Source: a bacterium | GTDB taxonomy: Bacteria > Actinomycetota > Acidimicrobiia > Spongiisociales > ZC4RG35 | Direction of reading: 5' to 3' | DNA: 51,550 nucleotides | Assembly (NCBI GenBank): GCA_024641285.1 | Contig: JAHEDH010000007.1 | Location: 1-51,550 of the forward strand | Shown here: one piece after another, positions 17,286 to 27,037 of the stretch | How positions within the stretch are numbered: position 1 is the first letter of the stretch | Layout: each line of letters starts with the position of its first letter | Notes under the pieces: model-generated | Database searches by the model: none | What the model saw: the letters and a program-made list of their open reading frames with translations, nothing else | What the model was told of the DNA's origin: nothing | Program-made: the position numbers and the translations under genes

Positions 17286-18512
17286 GTGGAAGTCGTACTC
17301 TTGATCGTGGGACTGGTCATCGGAGTCCTCATCGGGTGGTTCGTTTGGAACCGCGTCGGCGCCAAGAAGCTCAATGACGACTTCGCTCGCCGGCTGCGCC
17401 ACACCGATGACCAGATCGTGACGCTTCGACGTCGGGCGGAAGAGGCCGAGGGCCAGCTGGAGCCGCTCCACGTCCAGGTCCGCGAGGTGAAGGACGAGCG
17501 TAGAGAGACCCAGAAGCAGCTCGAGAAGCTCAAAGGCCGCTTCGACAAGCTCAAGGGCGAGAAGGACGACCTCGAGTCGTCCATGGCGGAGATCCGCAAG
17601 CGCGCCGGCGAGGCCGACCGGTTCGCTTCGGAGGTCGACGACGAGCGACGAAAGGCCGTTGCGGCAAAGAGCGAGGCCGATGAGTTGCGTCTCCAGCTGG
17701 GCGGTGTCGACGACCTCCGCAACCGGCTGATTTCGGCCCAGGATCGGCTGGTCGAGGCGGAGCGCGCCAAGGAGGACGCCCGCCTCCGCGCAGCCGAGGC
17801 CGAGAAGGTGACGAAGCGGGCGACGGTCGAGCTCGAAGCCTCGATGGACACGATCGCCACGCTCCGCCAGGCGGCAGAAGGTGCGCTCGACCTGCAGCAC
17901 GAGCTCGATGCATCACAGTCCAGGGTTTCCGAGCTCGAGTCAACTGTTTCCCGGCAGTCGGGCGAGATCGCCGGATTGCGCGATCAGCTGGCCGCCTCGT
18001 CGGTCGTTGCCGACGAGCGCGGCAGCGCAGCCATCGAGCCGGAGGCCGTCGAGGTCGCCGCCATCGACCCGGCATCGGAAGCGGTGACACACCCGGACGA
18101 GGACGAGTCCCCTGTGCCCTCGCCGCAGGATGATCCCGTGGAGCACATTGCGATCGACACCGAGTCCGAAGCATCATCTGAGAAGGCAAATGACGAGTCG
18201 GTCGCGGAGACCTCCGAGCCGCTCACCGACCGAGATGCCGCCGTCGAGCGCGTGAAGGCGATCGCTTCGCGCACGTCGGGTGGACGAGAGGTCACCAACG
18301 ACGACCTGAAGAAGATCCATGGCGTCGGGCCCAAGATCGAGAAGCTGCTCAAGGGCATGGGGATCACCTCGTTCCTCCAGGTCGCGAACTTCACGCCGGA
18401 GGACATCGAGGCCGTGACCCTGGCCCTCGACGCCTTCCCGGGCCGTATCGAGCGCGACGACTGGGTCGGCTCGGCCGACCAGCTCTACCGGGACAAATAC
18501 GAAACGGATTGA
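17286..18512 (+). CDS. Membrane-anchored coiled-coil protein with C-terminal helix-hairpin-helix domain
   Basis: 408 aa. Order: one N-terminal membrane helix (VVLLIVGLVIGVLIGWFVW), a coiled coil of about 230 residues rich in Glu/Lys/Arg (RRRAEEAEGQLEPLHVQ to EAEKVTKRATVELEAS), an acidic disordered spacer, and a C-terminal HhH-type domain DDLKKIHGVGPKIEKLLKG with TSFLQVANFTPEDIEAV. The last part resembles the helix-hairpin-helix domain annotated as predicted 5' DNA nuclease-like; by itself it suggests DNA or protein binding, not catalysis. Start is the GTG at 17286, 8 bases behind GGAGG; the longer track ORF is not supported. A membrane tether for nucleoid or ribosome components is possible; function unknown. 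Confidence 0.75.
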   Translation: MEVVLLIVGLVIGVLIGWFVWNRVGAKKLNDDFARRLRHTDDQIVTLRRRAEEAEGQLEPLHVQVREVKDERRETQKQLEKLKGRFDKLKGEKDDLESSMAEIRKRAGEADRFASEVDDERRKAVAAKSEADELRLQLGGVDDLRNRLISAQDRLVEAERAKEDARLRAAEAEKVTKRATVELEASMDTIATLRQAAEGALDLQHELDASQSRVSELESTVSRQSGEIAGLRDQLAASSVVADERGSAAIEPEAVEVAAIDPASEAVTHPDEDESPVPSPQDDPVEHIAIDTESEASSEKANDESVAETSEPLTDRDAAVERVKAIASRTSGGREVTNDDLKKIHGVGPKIEKLLKGMGITSFLQVANFTPEDIEAVTLALDAFPGRIERDDWVGSADQLYRDKYETD

Positions 18513-18616
18513 TGGCCGGCCGACTTTCGAACGGGGGTTCGGAGAGGTGGAGTGCTTCACGGGCTCGAAACCGACGCCGGTCGGTCGGGGCTCCGCCGCG
18601 TGCGCCGCGTCCGGTG

Positions 18617-18636
18617 CGGGGCCAGATCCGGCCCCG
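18617..18636. terminator. GC-rich hairpin between convergent genes
   Basis: CGGGGCC-agatcc-GGCCCCG, perfect 7-base stem between the HhH protein gene (+) and pfkA (-). No T-tract. Confidence 0.5.
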
Positions 18637-18682
18637 TAGCTGGTAGCCGGTAGCGGGTAGTCGACAGCCGGGCCGAAGGCCG
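18636..18682. repeat. Degenerate heptad array behind pfkA
   Basis: GGTAGCC, GGTAGCG, GGTAGTC, GACAGCC and weaker flanking units in 7-base register reach to the pfkA stop codon. The order of variants (..GTC then ..CAGCC) matches the array behind gabT, so they are related sequences. Confidence 0.6.
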
Positions 18683-19807
18683 TCAGTCGCCGATGGCGAT
18701 GCCGAGGCGGCGGGCCGACTCGATCCAGGGGTGATCGAGCGGGACCGACTTGCGGTTGCCGGCGACCTCCTCGAGCGGAACCGGGACTGCCTCACCGTTT
18801 CGGGAGGCGATCATCACGCCCGTCACCCCATCGGCGATGGCATCTGTGGCCGCCGTGCCGAGCTGTGTGGCGAGCAGGCGGTCTGCCGTAGACGGGGTTC
18901 CGCCGCGCTGCACGTGGCCGAGGATGGTGACCCTGGCTTCGAGCCCGGTCAGCTCTTCGAGCTTCTCGGCGAGCCGCTCGGTGGAGTGCTTGCGTCCGAC
19001 ATGGAACGTGTTGAGCCGCTCTCGCAGCTCGGAGTCGTCGGCGTCGTCGTCGAGCTCGTCCAGTTGCCTGCGGAGATCGTCGTGCTCCGCCTTGTCGGCG
19101 GCAGACATCGCTCCCTCCGCAACGGCGACGATCGAGAAGTTGGAGCCACCCGCCTTCCGCTGGAGGATCGAGTCCGCCACCGCCTGCACCTCGAACGGCA
19201 GCTCGGGAAGCAGGATGGCATCGGCGCCGCCGGCGAGCCCGGCACCGAGGGTCAGCCAGCCGGTGTTGTGACCCATCACCTCGGCGATCATGATCCGATG
19301 GTGGGAGTGGGCGGTCGAATGGAGCCGGTCGATCGCATCGGTCGCGACGCTCATCGCCGTGTCGAACCCGAACGTCGTATCCGTGCCCCACACGTCGTTG
19401 TCGATCGTCTTCGGGAGTGTCACGACGGGGATGCCGACCTTGTGCAGCCGAAGGGCGTTCTTCTGGGTGCCCCCGCCCCCGAGACACACCAGGGCGGCGA
19501 GGTCGTGGTCTTCCACGACCCGTTGGATCATGGGGCGCATGTCGATACGGGTGCCATCGCCGACGTCGACCTTGTGGACCTTCACCCGGCTGGTCCCGAG
19601 GATCGTCCCACCCTTGGAGAGGATGCCAGAGAGCGAATCGCCGTCGAGCCTGATGTGCCGGTTCTGGATGAGGCCCGAGAAGCCGTCTTTGAACCCGATG
19701 ACGTGCATTTCGTACCGTCGTTGCGCCGATTTACCGACGGCACGGATTGCCGCGTTCAACCCGGGAGAGTCGCCGCCGGCCGTGAGGATTCCAATCGTCT
19801 TCGCCAT
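18683..19807 (-). CDS. pfkA: 6-phosphofructokinase, PPi-type/group III fold
   Basis: Phosphorylates fructose-6-phosphate in glycolysis. N-terminal [19 protein letters not shown]; the catalytic Asp is D136 in PKTIDND (133-138) and Lys133 occupies the position that marks PPi-using enzymes (Gly in ATP enzymes). Equivalent of E. coli Asp103-Gly104 is Gly112-Gly113 (LGGGGTQKN): the magnesium-binding Asp is missing. Fructose-6-P site [14 protein letters not shown] is intact. About 374 aa with a charged insert near 235-265. ATG at 19807, 7 bases behind TACGCT (leaderless). Phosphoryl donor cannot be assigned from these residues; the altered metal site makes this an atypical member. Confidence 0.9.
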   Translation of the reverse strand: MAKTIGILTAGGDSPGLNAAIRAVGKSAQRRYEMHVIGFKDGFSGLIQNRHIRLDGDSLSGILSKGGTILGTSRVKVHKVDVGDGTRIDMRPMIQRVVEDHDLAALVCLGGGGTQKNALRLHKVGIPVVTLPKTIDNDVWGTDTTFGFDTAMSVATDAIDRLHSTAHSHHRIMIAEVMGHNTGWLTLGAGLAGGADAILLPELPFEVQAVADSILQRKAGGSNFSIVAVAEGAMSAADKAEHDDLRRQLDELDDDADDSELRERLNTFHVGRKHSTERLAEKLEELTGLEARVTILGHVQRGGTPSTADRLLATQLGTAATDAIADGVTGVMIASRNGEAVPVPLEEVAGNRKSVPLDHPWIESARRLGIAIGD

Positions 19808-19814
19808 TCCCGCG

Positions 19815-19820
19815 AGCGTA
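19815..19820 (-). promoter_or_regulatory. Leaderless promoter of pfkA
   Basis: TACGCT, 7 bases, ATG on the minus strand. Confidence 0.5.
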
Positions 19821-19836
19821 GGCGGGATCGCTGACA

Positions 19837-19871
19837 GGCGTGATGCGTGTGGCGTCAAGACGTGGAACGCG
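19837..19871. repeat. Degenerate heptad array behind purL
   Basis: GGCGTGA, TGCGTGT, GGCGTCA and then weaker units (AGACGTG, GAACGCG) in strict 7-base steps up to the first base of the purL stop codon. On the gene strand the unit reads TCACGCC. A second heptad family, also behind the ABC permease at 27.1 kb. Confidence 0.55.
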
Positions 19872-22127
19872 TCAGTGCGCCAGCCGACGGGGGATGGCGT
19901 TGTAGAAGGTCTCGGTGGCGATGGCCAGGTCGACGGCGCCGCGGACCCCCTTGCGCTCGAAGCTGATCTCGCCGCCTCCGAAGATCCCGATCCGCGACGA
20001 GGGCAGTCCTGCCTCGTCGGCGATCGCCGCGACCGCCTCGGTGTGCTCGGTCGGGACCGCAGCGACGAAGCGGTGGGGGTCCTCGCAGAAGAGGCTCCGC
20101 CAATCCTTGTAGCTGGCCGTCACGCCCACCTGCGACGCGATGCACAGTTCCGAGACGGCCATGATGAGCCCGCCATCGGAGATGTCGTGGAGCGCCGGGC
20201 TCAGCCCGTCACAGGCGAGGCGCGTGGCGACCTCGATCGCCGCCTTGGCCATCGTCGGGTCGGGAGGGCTGGGCCGGCCGCCGACATGACCGAACGTGAT
20301 CTGTTCGAACGCGGAGCCTGCGAGGTTGATCGCCCGCTCCGGGCCGAAGACCCACAGCTCCATGCCATCGGTGACCCGGTCGTGGCTCGGCGGGATGGCC
20401 GGCATCGGGTCCGCCAGCCCGAGGAGCCCGATCACGGGTGTCGGATAGATGTCGAGGCCGTCCGTCTCGTTGTAGAAGCTCACATTGCCGCCGACGACGG
20501 GGATGCCCAGCCGTTCGCATGCTTCGGAGATGCCGTCGACGGTCTCGCGGAACTGCCACATCACATCCGGCTTCTCCGGATTCCCGAAGTTCAGGTTGTC
20601 GACGACGGCCATCGGCTTGGCGCCGGTCATGGCGACGTTGAGGGCGGCCTCGTAGACGAGACGCGCGCTGCCACGCCAGGGGTCGAGGTAGCAGAGCCGC
20701 CCGTTGCCGTCGGTCGAGACGGCGAGCCCCTTGTTGGTTCCCTTGATCCGAAGCAGCGAGCCGTCGTTCCCCGGCCCGACCACCGTGTTCAGGAACAGCA
20801 TGTGGTCGTACTGCTCGTACGCCCACGCCGCCGACGCGATAGACGGGTCGTCGAGCATCTTGAGCAACGAGTCGGCGATCCCCGGTCGGGCGACGAACGT
20901 CACGGTGTTGGACCACAGATCCTCCATCCATCCCGGCTCGCCGAGTGGGCGGTCGTATTTCGGAGCATCCTCCGACAGCGAGGCGGCCGGCAGTTGGGCG
21001 ACCAGCTCGCCGTTGTGATACACGTCGAGCGAGCCGCCGGCCTTGACCTCGCCCACGACCGATGCGTCGATCTCCCACTTCTCTGCCACCGCGAGCACGG
21101 CATCGACGTTGTCGGGGTGCACGAACGCCATCATGCGCTCCTGCGACTCCGACATGAGGAGCTCGGGCGCGGACATTCCGTCTTCGCGCACGTGCACCCG
21201 GTTGAGGTCCACGATCATGCCGGCGTCCGCTCGGGCTGCCGGTTCTGAGAACGCGCACGAGAGGCCGGCGGCACCGAGGTCTTGGACACCGACCACGAGC
21301 TTGTTCCGATACAGCTCCAGGCATGCCTCGATGAGCTTCTTCTCTTCGAACGGGTCGCCGACCTGCACCGAAGGGCGCTTGGCGCCCGACTCCTCGTCGA
21401 AGCCGGCGGAGGCCAGCACCGAGGCGCCGCCGATGCCGTCGCGTCCGGTGGCGGCTCCGAGGAGCACGGCGATCGAGCCGGGCTCTCCGGCGGTCCCGAG
21501 GACCAGTTCGTCGTCTCGCAGGATGCCGAGACACATCACGTTCACGAGTGGGTTGCCCGTGTAGCACTCCTCGAACGCGATCTCGCCGCCGACCGTCGGT
21601 ACGCCGACGGCGTTGCCGTAGCCGGCGATTCCGGCAACGACGCCGTTCAGGAGGTAGCGGTTCTTCGATTGGTCGAGCGGGCCGAAGCGGATCTGATCCC
21701 AGAGGGCGATCGGCCGGGCGCCCATCGTGAACACGTCCCTCAGGATCCCGCCGACTCCGGTGGCCGCCCCCTGATACGGCTCGACGAACGACGGATGGTT
21801 GTGGGACTCGATCCGCAGAGCAGCAAGCCAACCATCGCCGAGGTCGACGACGCCGGCGTTCTCTCCCGGTCCGACGACCACCCAGGGGGCCTCGGTCGGG
21901 AATCGACCCAGATGGATGCGCGACGATTTGTAGGAGCAGTGCTCCGACCACATCACCGAGTACATGGCCAGCTCGGCCGAGCGTGGCTCGCGACCGAGGA
22001 TCTCGCAGACCGTGGCGTACTCGTCATCGGTCATGCCGAGCAGTTGGTGAACGGGCGGTGGGTTGCCGTCGCTCGGCTCCGGAGGGAGCGCGTTCTCTTC
22101 AGGTGCCAGTTCGGTGTTCGAAGTCAT
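19872..22127 (-). CDS. purL: Phosphoribosylformylglycinamidine synthase, synthase subunit
   Basis: ATP-dependent amidation of FGAR to FGAM with ammonia from PurQ; acts with PurS and PurQ. Small-type PurL, 751 aa. Motifs: [55 protein letters not shown] and a C-terminal AIRS-like half with [18 protein letters not shown]. Start ATG at 22127; the extra 13 codons of the track ORF are not homologous. A TATCCT box lies about 27 bases upstream. In the purC-purS-purQ-lipoprotein-purL order; the lipoprotein gene interrupts the complex genes. Confidence 0.95.
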   Translation of the reverse strand: MTSNTELAPEENALPPEPSDGNPPPVHQLLGMTDDEYATVCEILGREPRSAELAMYSVMWSEHCSYKSSRIHLGRFPTEAPWVVVGPGENAGVVDLGDGWLAALRIESHNHPSFVEPYQGAATGVGGILRDVFTMGARPIALWDQIRFGPLDQSKNRYLLNGVVAGIAGYGNAVGVPTVGGEIAFEECYTGNPLVNVMCLGILRDDELVLGTAGEPGSIAVLLGAATGRDGIGGASVLASAGFDEESGAKRPSVQVGDPFEEKKLIEACLELYRNKLVVGVQDLGAAGLSCAFSEPAARADAGMIVDLNRVHVREDGMSAPELLMSESQERMMAFVHPDNVDAVLAVAEKWEIDASVVGEVKAGGSLDVYHNGELVAQLPAASLSEDAPKYDRPLGEPGWMEDLWSNTVTFVARPGIADSLLKMLDDPSIASAAWAYEQYDHMLFLNTVVGPGNDGSLLRIKGTNKGLAVSTDGNGRLCYLDPWRGSARLVYEAALNVAMTGAKPMAVVDNLNFGNPEKPDVMWQFRETVDGISEACERLGIPVVGGNVSFYNETDGLDIYPTPVIGLLGLADPMPAIPPSHDRVTDGMELWVFGPERAINLAGSAFEQITFGHVGGRPSPPDPTMAKAAIEVATRLACDGLSPALHDISDGGLIMAVSELCIASQVGVTASYKDWRSLFCEDPHRFVAAVPTEHTEAVAAIADEAGLPSSRIGIFGGGEISFERKGVRGAVDLAIATETFYNAIPRRLAH

Positions 22128-22268
22128 TGCCAGATTCGGTCGACGCCGTCCGAGAGGATAGGCCACGGGGGCCGAAGGTGATGGAGGGCGTCATGGGTCG
22201 CCCGACCTTTGGTGTGCCTGAACCCTCGGGCTCGAATTCGTCAGGAGCCCGACACGGTCGTGGACGCT

Positions 22269-22964
22269 TCAGCGGCGGGAGACGTTGCCCGATCCGGACG
22301 TGTCGATCGAGACACTCGGGTCTCCCAGATACTCGACGTTCCCCGAGCCGCTGACGTTCACCTCGAGATCTTCACTCACGTTGACGGTCGCGCTCCCGGA
22401 GCCCGAGATGTTCACGTCGCCGACGTCTGCCTCGAGGCGCTCGCCGTCGAACGAGCCCGACCCGCTGATCGACAGGTCGAGCGCGCCCGTGTCTCCCGTC
22501 ACCGTGACGGCGCCCGATCCACTGATGCGGGCCGAGACGTCTTCTGCGGAGATCGCGTTGATCGACGCGGACCCCGATCCGCTGACCTCGACGTTGAAGG
22601 CGCCCGTCGAGAACTCCGTGACCGTGACCGAGCCGCTCCCTGATATCTCGACGCCTGTCAGCGTCTTCATGGTGACCGTGAAGATCACGTCCTCGGTTGG
22701 CCGGATCGGCCTGTCGGTCCCGAGCACCAGCGTTCCGCCGCGAACGTCGCTCGTGAGCAGGTCGATGAGGTTGTCTTCGGCTTCGATCATCAGCGATTCG
22801 GTGCCGTTCACGGTGATGCGAACCTCTCCCACGCCACGCAGGTCGATGGCATCGAAGCCTTCGACCGTCCGGCTCTCGCCGACAGTCTCGCCCGAGCCGA
22901 CCGTGCAGGCCGTCAGGAGTCCGGCCATGGCGCCGAAGACCGCCACCTTGATGATGCGTCGCAT
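22269..22964 (-). CDS. DUF2807 (head GIN domain) lipoprotein with SGSG repeats
   Basis: Surface lipoprotein, 231 aa; lipobox in GLLTACTVGSG (C20). The mature protein is a right-handed beta-helix type head-GIN domain: seven copies of an (I/V/T)SGSG turn spaced by about 18-20 residues (EISGSG, EVSGSG, RISGSG, SISGSG, NISGSG, NVSGSG, DTSGSG). Start by GGAGG 7 bases before the ATG. Function of the family is unknown; some members are adhesin-like. Its location between purQ and purL, in the same direction, is odd and probably reflects insertion into a purine operon. Confidence 0.85.
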   Translation of the reverse strand: MRRIIKVAVFGAMAGLLTACTVGSGETVGESRTVEGFDAIDLRGVGEVRITVNGTESLMIEAEDNLIDLLTSDVRGGTLVLGTDRPIRPTEDVIFTVTMKTLTGVEISGSGSVTVTEFSTGAFNVEVSGSGSASINAISAEDVSARISGSGAVTVTGDTGALDLSISGSGSFDGERLEADVGDVNISGSGSATVNVSEDLEVNVSGSGNVEYLGDPSVSIDTSGSGNVSRR

Positions 22965-23055
22965 GTCGGGACCTCCGTCTCCTCCGAGCAGTCCAGCACA
23001 CGATGCGCGCGACCTGATCCACCTCGACAGGGCACGAAGTCCAATCGGCTGTTCG

Positions 23056-23685
23056 TCAGCCGGCGATCGCCGACATCAGCACCCTGCCATCGGCCGAACC
23101 CAACAGTTCCTCCATGGCGCGCTCGGGGTGCGGCATGATCCCGACCACGTTGCCGGCCTCGTTGGCGACCGCGGCTGCCCGTCCCTGGCTTCCGTTCGGG
23201 TCGTCGACGTACTGCATGACGACGCGCCCGGTGCCGCTGGGATCGACGTAGTTTCCGTCGAACGAGTTCAGGGGGATCCTCAGTCTCTGCCCGACTTCGG
23301 CGCCCCGCGTGAGAACGGTGTCGGTGTCCGTCACCTCGACTTCGACTTCCCGGCAGATGAAAGCCAGGTCGCGGTTGGCGATCAGCGCTCCCGGCAGCAG
23401 GCCGGCCTCGCACATGATCTGGAAGCCGTTGCAGATGCCGATGACGGGCTGTCCCTCTTCGGCCATCCGACGGACCTCGGCCATGACCGGAGAGAACCGG
23501 GCGACTGCCCCGACCCGGAGGTAGTCGCCGTGGGCGAAGCCACCGGGGAGGACGACGGCGTCGAAGCGCCCGAGGTCGGTTTCACGATGCCAGACGAGCT
23601 CGGATTCGATGCCGACCAGGCCGAGTGCGTAGACGACATCGTGCTCGCAGTTCGTTCCGGGGAACACCACGACCGCAGCAGTCAC
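23056..23685 (-). CDS. purQ: Phosphoribosylformylglycinamidine synthase, glutaminase subunit
   Basis: Class I glutamine amidotransferase that feeds ammonia to PurL. FPGTNCEHD at the start, nucleophile Cys in IGICNGFQIMCEAG, His-Glu of the triad in GIMPHPERAM. 209 aa. Starts with GTG inside the purS stop (GTGA), so tightly coupled; the upstream extension in the track is spurious. A 6-base stem CGGCTG/CAGCCG overlaps the stop codon and may mark the 3' end. Confidence 0.95.
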   Translation of the reverse strand: MTAAVVVFPGTNCEHDVVYALGLVGIESELVWHRETDLGRFDAVVLPGGFAHGDYLRVGAVARFSPVMAEVRRMAEEGQPVIGICNGFQIMCEAGLLPGALIANRDLAFICREVEVEVTDTDTVLTRGAEVGQRLRIPLNSFDGNYVDPSGTGRVVMQYVDDPNGSQGRAAAVANEAGNVVGIMPHPERAMEELLGSADGRVLMSAIAG

Positions 23686-23924
23686 GTGTGGATCTCCGCC
23701 ACGTAGTCCTCGAGCACCGGATTGACGAGGACCTCGGCGCACATGCGGTCCACCTGATAGTGGACCTCCTCGGGGTCGTCGTTGTCGATGTCGAGATGGA
23801 TGGTCCGATCGATCCGGACCTCCCGCACGTTGTGGTACTCGAGGTCCGCAAGGGCGCGGGACACTGCCTTTCCTTGCGGGTCGGCGATCTCCGGTCGTCT
23901 CGTCACGTGCACGGTCACTCTCAT
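23682..23924 (-). CDS. purS: FGAM synthase small subunit
   Basis: 80 aa structural subunit joining PurL and PurQ. Typical MRVTVHVTRRPEIADPQGKAV start and VREVRIDRTIHLDID core; the family forms dimers that bridge the complex. Overlaps purC by ATGA and purQ by GTGA. Confidence 0.93.
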   Translation of the reverse strand: MRVTVHVTRRPEIADPQGKAVSRALADLEYHNVREVRIDRTIHLDIDNDDPEEVHYQVDRMCAEVLVNPVLEDYVAEIHT

Positions 23925-24823
23925 GGGTTGTTCTCCAGCGGATGGTTCGGATCGGGTTCGTCGGTCGGGCTCATCACCAGATCTCGACCTGTGATGCGCT
24001 CGTATGCGTCGATGTAGCGGGACCTCGTGTTGGCGACGACGTCATCTGTCAGCGTCGGTGGTGGGGGAGTGTGGTCCCACCCGGTCGAGTCCAGCCAATC
24101 GCGCAGGTACTGCTTGTCGAAACTCGGCATCACCGACCCGGGGGCGTAGGAGTCGGCGGGCCAGTAGCGGGAGGAATCGGGGGTGAGCGCCTCATCACAC
24201 AGTGTGAGCTCGCCGTCGATCAGCCCGAACTCGAACTTCGTGTCGGCGATGATGAGCCCGCGTTGTTCGACGTGCGCCGCCGCCCGCTGGTAGACCGACA
24301 TGGAGGTCGATCGGAGCTGTTCGTACCTGGCGTCCCCGACCATCGATCGCGCCGCCGCCTCGGTGAGGTTCTCGTCGTGGCCCGATTCGGCCTTCGTGGC
24401 GGGAGTGAAGATCGGTTCGGGGAGTCTCGATCCCTGCAGCAGGCCGTCGGGGAGGTGCTCGGTCGTCGGGCCACCCCCCGCGAGGTACTCGCGCCAGGCC
24501 GATCCGTAGAGGTAGCCGCGTACGACGCACTCGATGGGAAGCATCTCCGCCCTCCGGACGACCATCGCGCGGCCGGCGAGCCAAGTGCGGTCCAGGTCGA
24601 CGTCTACGCCATCGAGTGACATCGTCATCATGTGCGTCGGGACGTCGAGGAGCCCGAAGAAATAGGCGGAGAGCTGGGTGAGCACCCTGCCCTTGTCGGG
24701 AATCGGCTCGGTCATGACCACGTCGTAGGCCGAGACCCGGTCCGTGGCGACGAAGAGCAGGCGGTCGGCGTCGATCTCGTAGATCTCCCTGACCTTCCCC
24801 GACGCGATGTGTGTCAACGGCAC
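23921..24823 (-). CDS. purC: SAICAR synthase
   Basis: Condenses CAIR with aspartate using ATP. Signatures SGKVREIYEID, VATDRVSAYDVVM, RGYLYGSAWREY (substrate loop) and IADTKFEFGLIDGELTL. 300 aa, matching the longer actinobacterial/eukaryote-like type. GTG start, seven bases behind TAGCCT. First gene of the purC-purS-purQ run. Confidence 0.95.
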   Translation of the reverse strand: MPLTHIASGKVREIYEIDADRLLFVATDRVSAYDVVMTEPIPDKGRVLTQLSAYFFGLLDVPTHMMTMSLDGVDVDLDRTWLAGRAMVVRRAEMLPIECVVRGYLYGSAWREYLAGGGPTTEHLPDGLLQGSRLPEPIFTPATKAESGHDENLTEAAARSMVGDARYEQLRSTSMSVYQRAAAHVEQRGLIIADTKFEFGLIDGELTLCDEALTPDSSRYWPADSYAPGSVMPSFDKQYLRDWLDSTGWDHTPPPPTLTDDVVANTRSRYIDAYERITGRDLVMSPTDEPDPNHPLENNP

Positions 24824-24830
24824 CGCCGTG

Positions 24831-24836
24831 AGGCTA
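24831..24836 (-). promoter_or_regulatory. Leaderless promoter of purC
   Basis: TAGCCT, 7 bases, GTG on the minus strand. Confidence 0.5.
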
Positions 24837-24884
24837 GTTGTGCGTCCGAGCAGCGCCGTTCACGGTGTGGGCTGTCGGTCCCCG

Positions 24885-25901
24885 TCAGTTGCTGCGTTCG
24901 TGGTGACCGCCGAACTGCTCGCGCATCGCCGAGAGGAGCTTGTCTCCGTAGTCGCCCTGATCCCGGGAGCTGAAACGTTGGTTGAGCGACGATGCCAGGA
25001 CGTTGATCGGCACGCCCAGGTCAACGGCCGCCTGCACCGTCCACCGCCCTTCACCCGAATCGGACACGTGACCTTCGAAGTCTCGCAACTCCGGATCCTC
25101 CCAGAGCGCTGCGGCCGTCAGGTCCAACAGCCACGAGCCGATCACGCTCCCTCGCCGCCAGACCTCGGCGATGTCGGGAAGGTCGAAGTCGAACTGGTAG
25201 TACCGGGGATCTCGCAGCGGCGACGTCTCCGCGTCGGCCGTGTGTTGCTCGTTTCCCAGCCCGGCACGCGACAGGACTGCAAAGCCCTCGGCGTAGGCGG
25301 CCATCACCCCGTATTCGATCCCGTTGTGGATCATCTTGACGAAGTGGCCCGCTCCTGCCGGCCCACAGTGGAGCCAGCCTCGCTCAGACGGGCTCGGCCC
25401 GCCGGTCTTCCCTTCGGTGCGCGGCGCCGCGGGCAGGCCGGGTGCCAGTGTCTCGAAGACCGGAGCGAGCCTGTCGACGGGCTCGGCGTCGCCGCCGATC
25501 ATCAGGCAATAGCCGCGGTGCAGGCCGAACACGCCGCCCGAGACCCCGACGTCGAGGTGGTGTATTCCCTTCGACGCGAGTGCGTCGTAGCGATCGACGT
25601 CGTCGCGGTAGAACGAGTTGCCCCCGTCGATGACCGTGTCGCCCCGCTCCAGGTGCTCGGTCACCTCGTCCATCACGCTGCCGACGAAAGCGGCGGGAAC
25701 CATCACCCATACGTTGCGAGGCGCCGTCAACCGGGCGCAGAGGTCTCCGATCGAGCTCGCGCCCGTGATGACCGACTCAGCCGCCAGCGCTTCGACCGCT
25801 TCTTCGGCCACGTCGTGGCCGACGATCTGGTGCCCGCCTGCGAGGAGGCGGCGGGACATGTTCGCTCCCATTCGCCCAAGGCCGATCATTCCCAGCTGCA
25901 T
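24885..25901 (-). CDS. gnd: 6-phosphogluconate dehydrogenase, short type
   Basis: Oxidative decarboxylation of 6-phosphogluconate to ribulose-5-phosphate, supplying pentose for purines. Rossmann loop GLGRMGANMSRR, the substrate block LDVGVSGGVFGLHRG, and active-site AGHFVKMIHNGIEYGVM with catalytic Lys. 338 aa places it in the short (GntZ/YqeC-like) class, often NAD-preferring. ATG with GGAG 8 bases upstream. Between galT and purC on the minus strand. Confidence 0.9.
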   Translation of the reverse strand: MQLGMIGLGRMGANMSRRLLAGGHQIVGHDVAEEAVEALAAESVITGASSIGDLCARLTAPRNVWVMVPAAFVGSVMDEVTEHLERGDTVIDGGNSFYRDDVDRYDALASKGIHHLDVGVSGGVFGLHRGYCLMIGGDAEPVDRLAPVFETLAPGLPAAPRTEGKTGGPSPSERGWLHCGPAGAGHFVKMIHNGIEYGVMAAYAEGFAVLSRAGLGNEQHTADAETSPLRDPRYYQFDFDLPDIAEVWRRGSVIGSWLLDLTAAALWEDPELRDFEGHVSDSGEGRWTVQAAVDLGVPINVLASSLNQRFSSRDQGDYGDKLLSAMREQFGGHHERSN

Positions 25902-25972
25902 CGTTTGCTCCGCTCTCGACAGACGCTGCCGACTCTACGAGCCGCTGTCGGTTGTGCCGGCGGGTGCGTCGG

Positions 25973-26992
25973 CTATCGCTCGGTGTAGTGGGTGTCGGGC
26001 AGGTCGCGGAGCCGTTGCGCCGCCTCTTCGGCGGTGATGTCACGTTGGGACTCGCCGAGCAACTCGTAGCCGACCATGAACTTGCGGACCGACGCCGATC
26101 GCAGCAACGGTGGATAGAAATGGGCGTGCACCGTCCAGTGATTCCCGGCACCCTCGAAGGGAGCGTTGTGCCAGCCCATCGAATACGGGAACGGGTATTC
26201 GAAGAGGTTGTCGTAGCGAACCAGCAGCTGTTTGAGCGCCTCACGGAGCTCCTCGGCCTGGAACACGTCCAGATCGGTCAGCCTGGGGACGCTTCGCTTC
26301 GGGACGACGAGGGTCTCGAACGGCCACACGGCCCAATAGGGAACGACCACCAGCCACTGATCGTTCTCGAACACGACACGTTCGCCTCCCACCTCCTGGG
26401 CGACGTAGTCCTCGAGGATGGTTCGCCGGTGCTCGGCGAAGTATCGGTCCTGCTTGTCGTCTTCGGCGGCGGCCTGCATCGGGAGAATCGATCCCGCCCA
26501 GATCTGTCCATGGGGATGCGGGTTGGATGCACCCATCTCCTCGCCGCGGTTCTCGAAGATCTGCACCCACCGGTGGTCGGGCCCGAGGTCGTCGAGCTGC
26601 TCCTGCCACAGGTCGATGACGGTTCCGATCTCATCGTGGGACATCCGCGCCATCGTGAGATCGTGACGTGGGGAGAAACAGATGACCCGGCACGTGCCCT
26701 CTTCACCCTCGGCGACCATCAGCCCGTCCGTGTCGATCCGGCGCCCGGTTCCCGGTCGGAGCGCGGCGAAGTCGTTGGTGAAGACGAAGGTCCGCTCGTA
26801 GTCGGGATTCTGGGCGCCCCCGACCCGGCCGTTCCTCGGGCACAGATAGCAGTTCGGGTCGTGCGCGGGAAGATCGTCGACGACAGCGTCGCCGGTCGCC
26901 CCCTGCCACGGACGGTTGGTGCGTCCCGCCGACACCAGCACCCACTCCCCCGTGAGTGGGTTGAGTCGTCGATGTGGACCTTCGATCATCAT
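25973..26992 (-). CDS. galT: Galactose-1-phosphate uridylyltransferase
   Basis: Leloir pathway: transfers UMP between UDP-glucose and galactose-1-phosphate. HIT-like active site SNPHPHGQIWAG with the nucleophilic His; CYLCPRNGRVGG for a structural metal; N-terminal RLNPLTGEWVLVSAGR binding motif; C-terminal WTVHAHFYPPLLRS second-domain metal site. 339 aa. Directly downstream of the ABC permease operon and beta-galactosidase, so for galactose released from beta-galactosides. galK is not in the window. Confidence 0.93.
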   Translation of the reverse strand: MMIEGPHRRLNPLTGEWVLVSAGRTNRPWQGATGDAVVDDLPAHDPNCYLCPRNGRVGGAQNPDYERTFVFTNDFAALRPGTGRRIDTDGLMVAEGEEGTCRVICFSPRHDLTMARMSHDEIGTVIDLWQEQLDDLGPDHRWVQIFENRGEEMGASNPHPHGQIWAGSILPMQAAAEDDKQDRYFAEHRRTILEDYVAQEVGGERVVFENDQWLVVVPYWAVWPFETLVVPKRSVPRLTDLDVFQAEELREALKQLLVRYDNLFEYPFPYSMGWHNAPFEGAGNHWTVHAHFYPPLLRSASVRKFMVGYELLGESQRDITAEEAAQRLRDLPDTHYTER

Positions 26993-27037
26993 CCCACCTT
27001 AGGAAGGGGATGCACGGTGGTCGAATGGTCAGCCAAC

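Noticed and set aside
19290-21248. 652-aa plus-strand ORF over pfkA and purL
   Set aside because: Shadow frame of two well-supported minus-strand genes; Arg/Ser-rich start and no motif.
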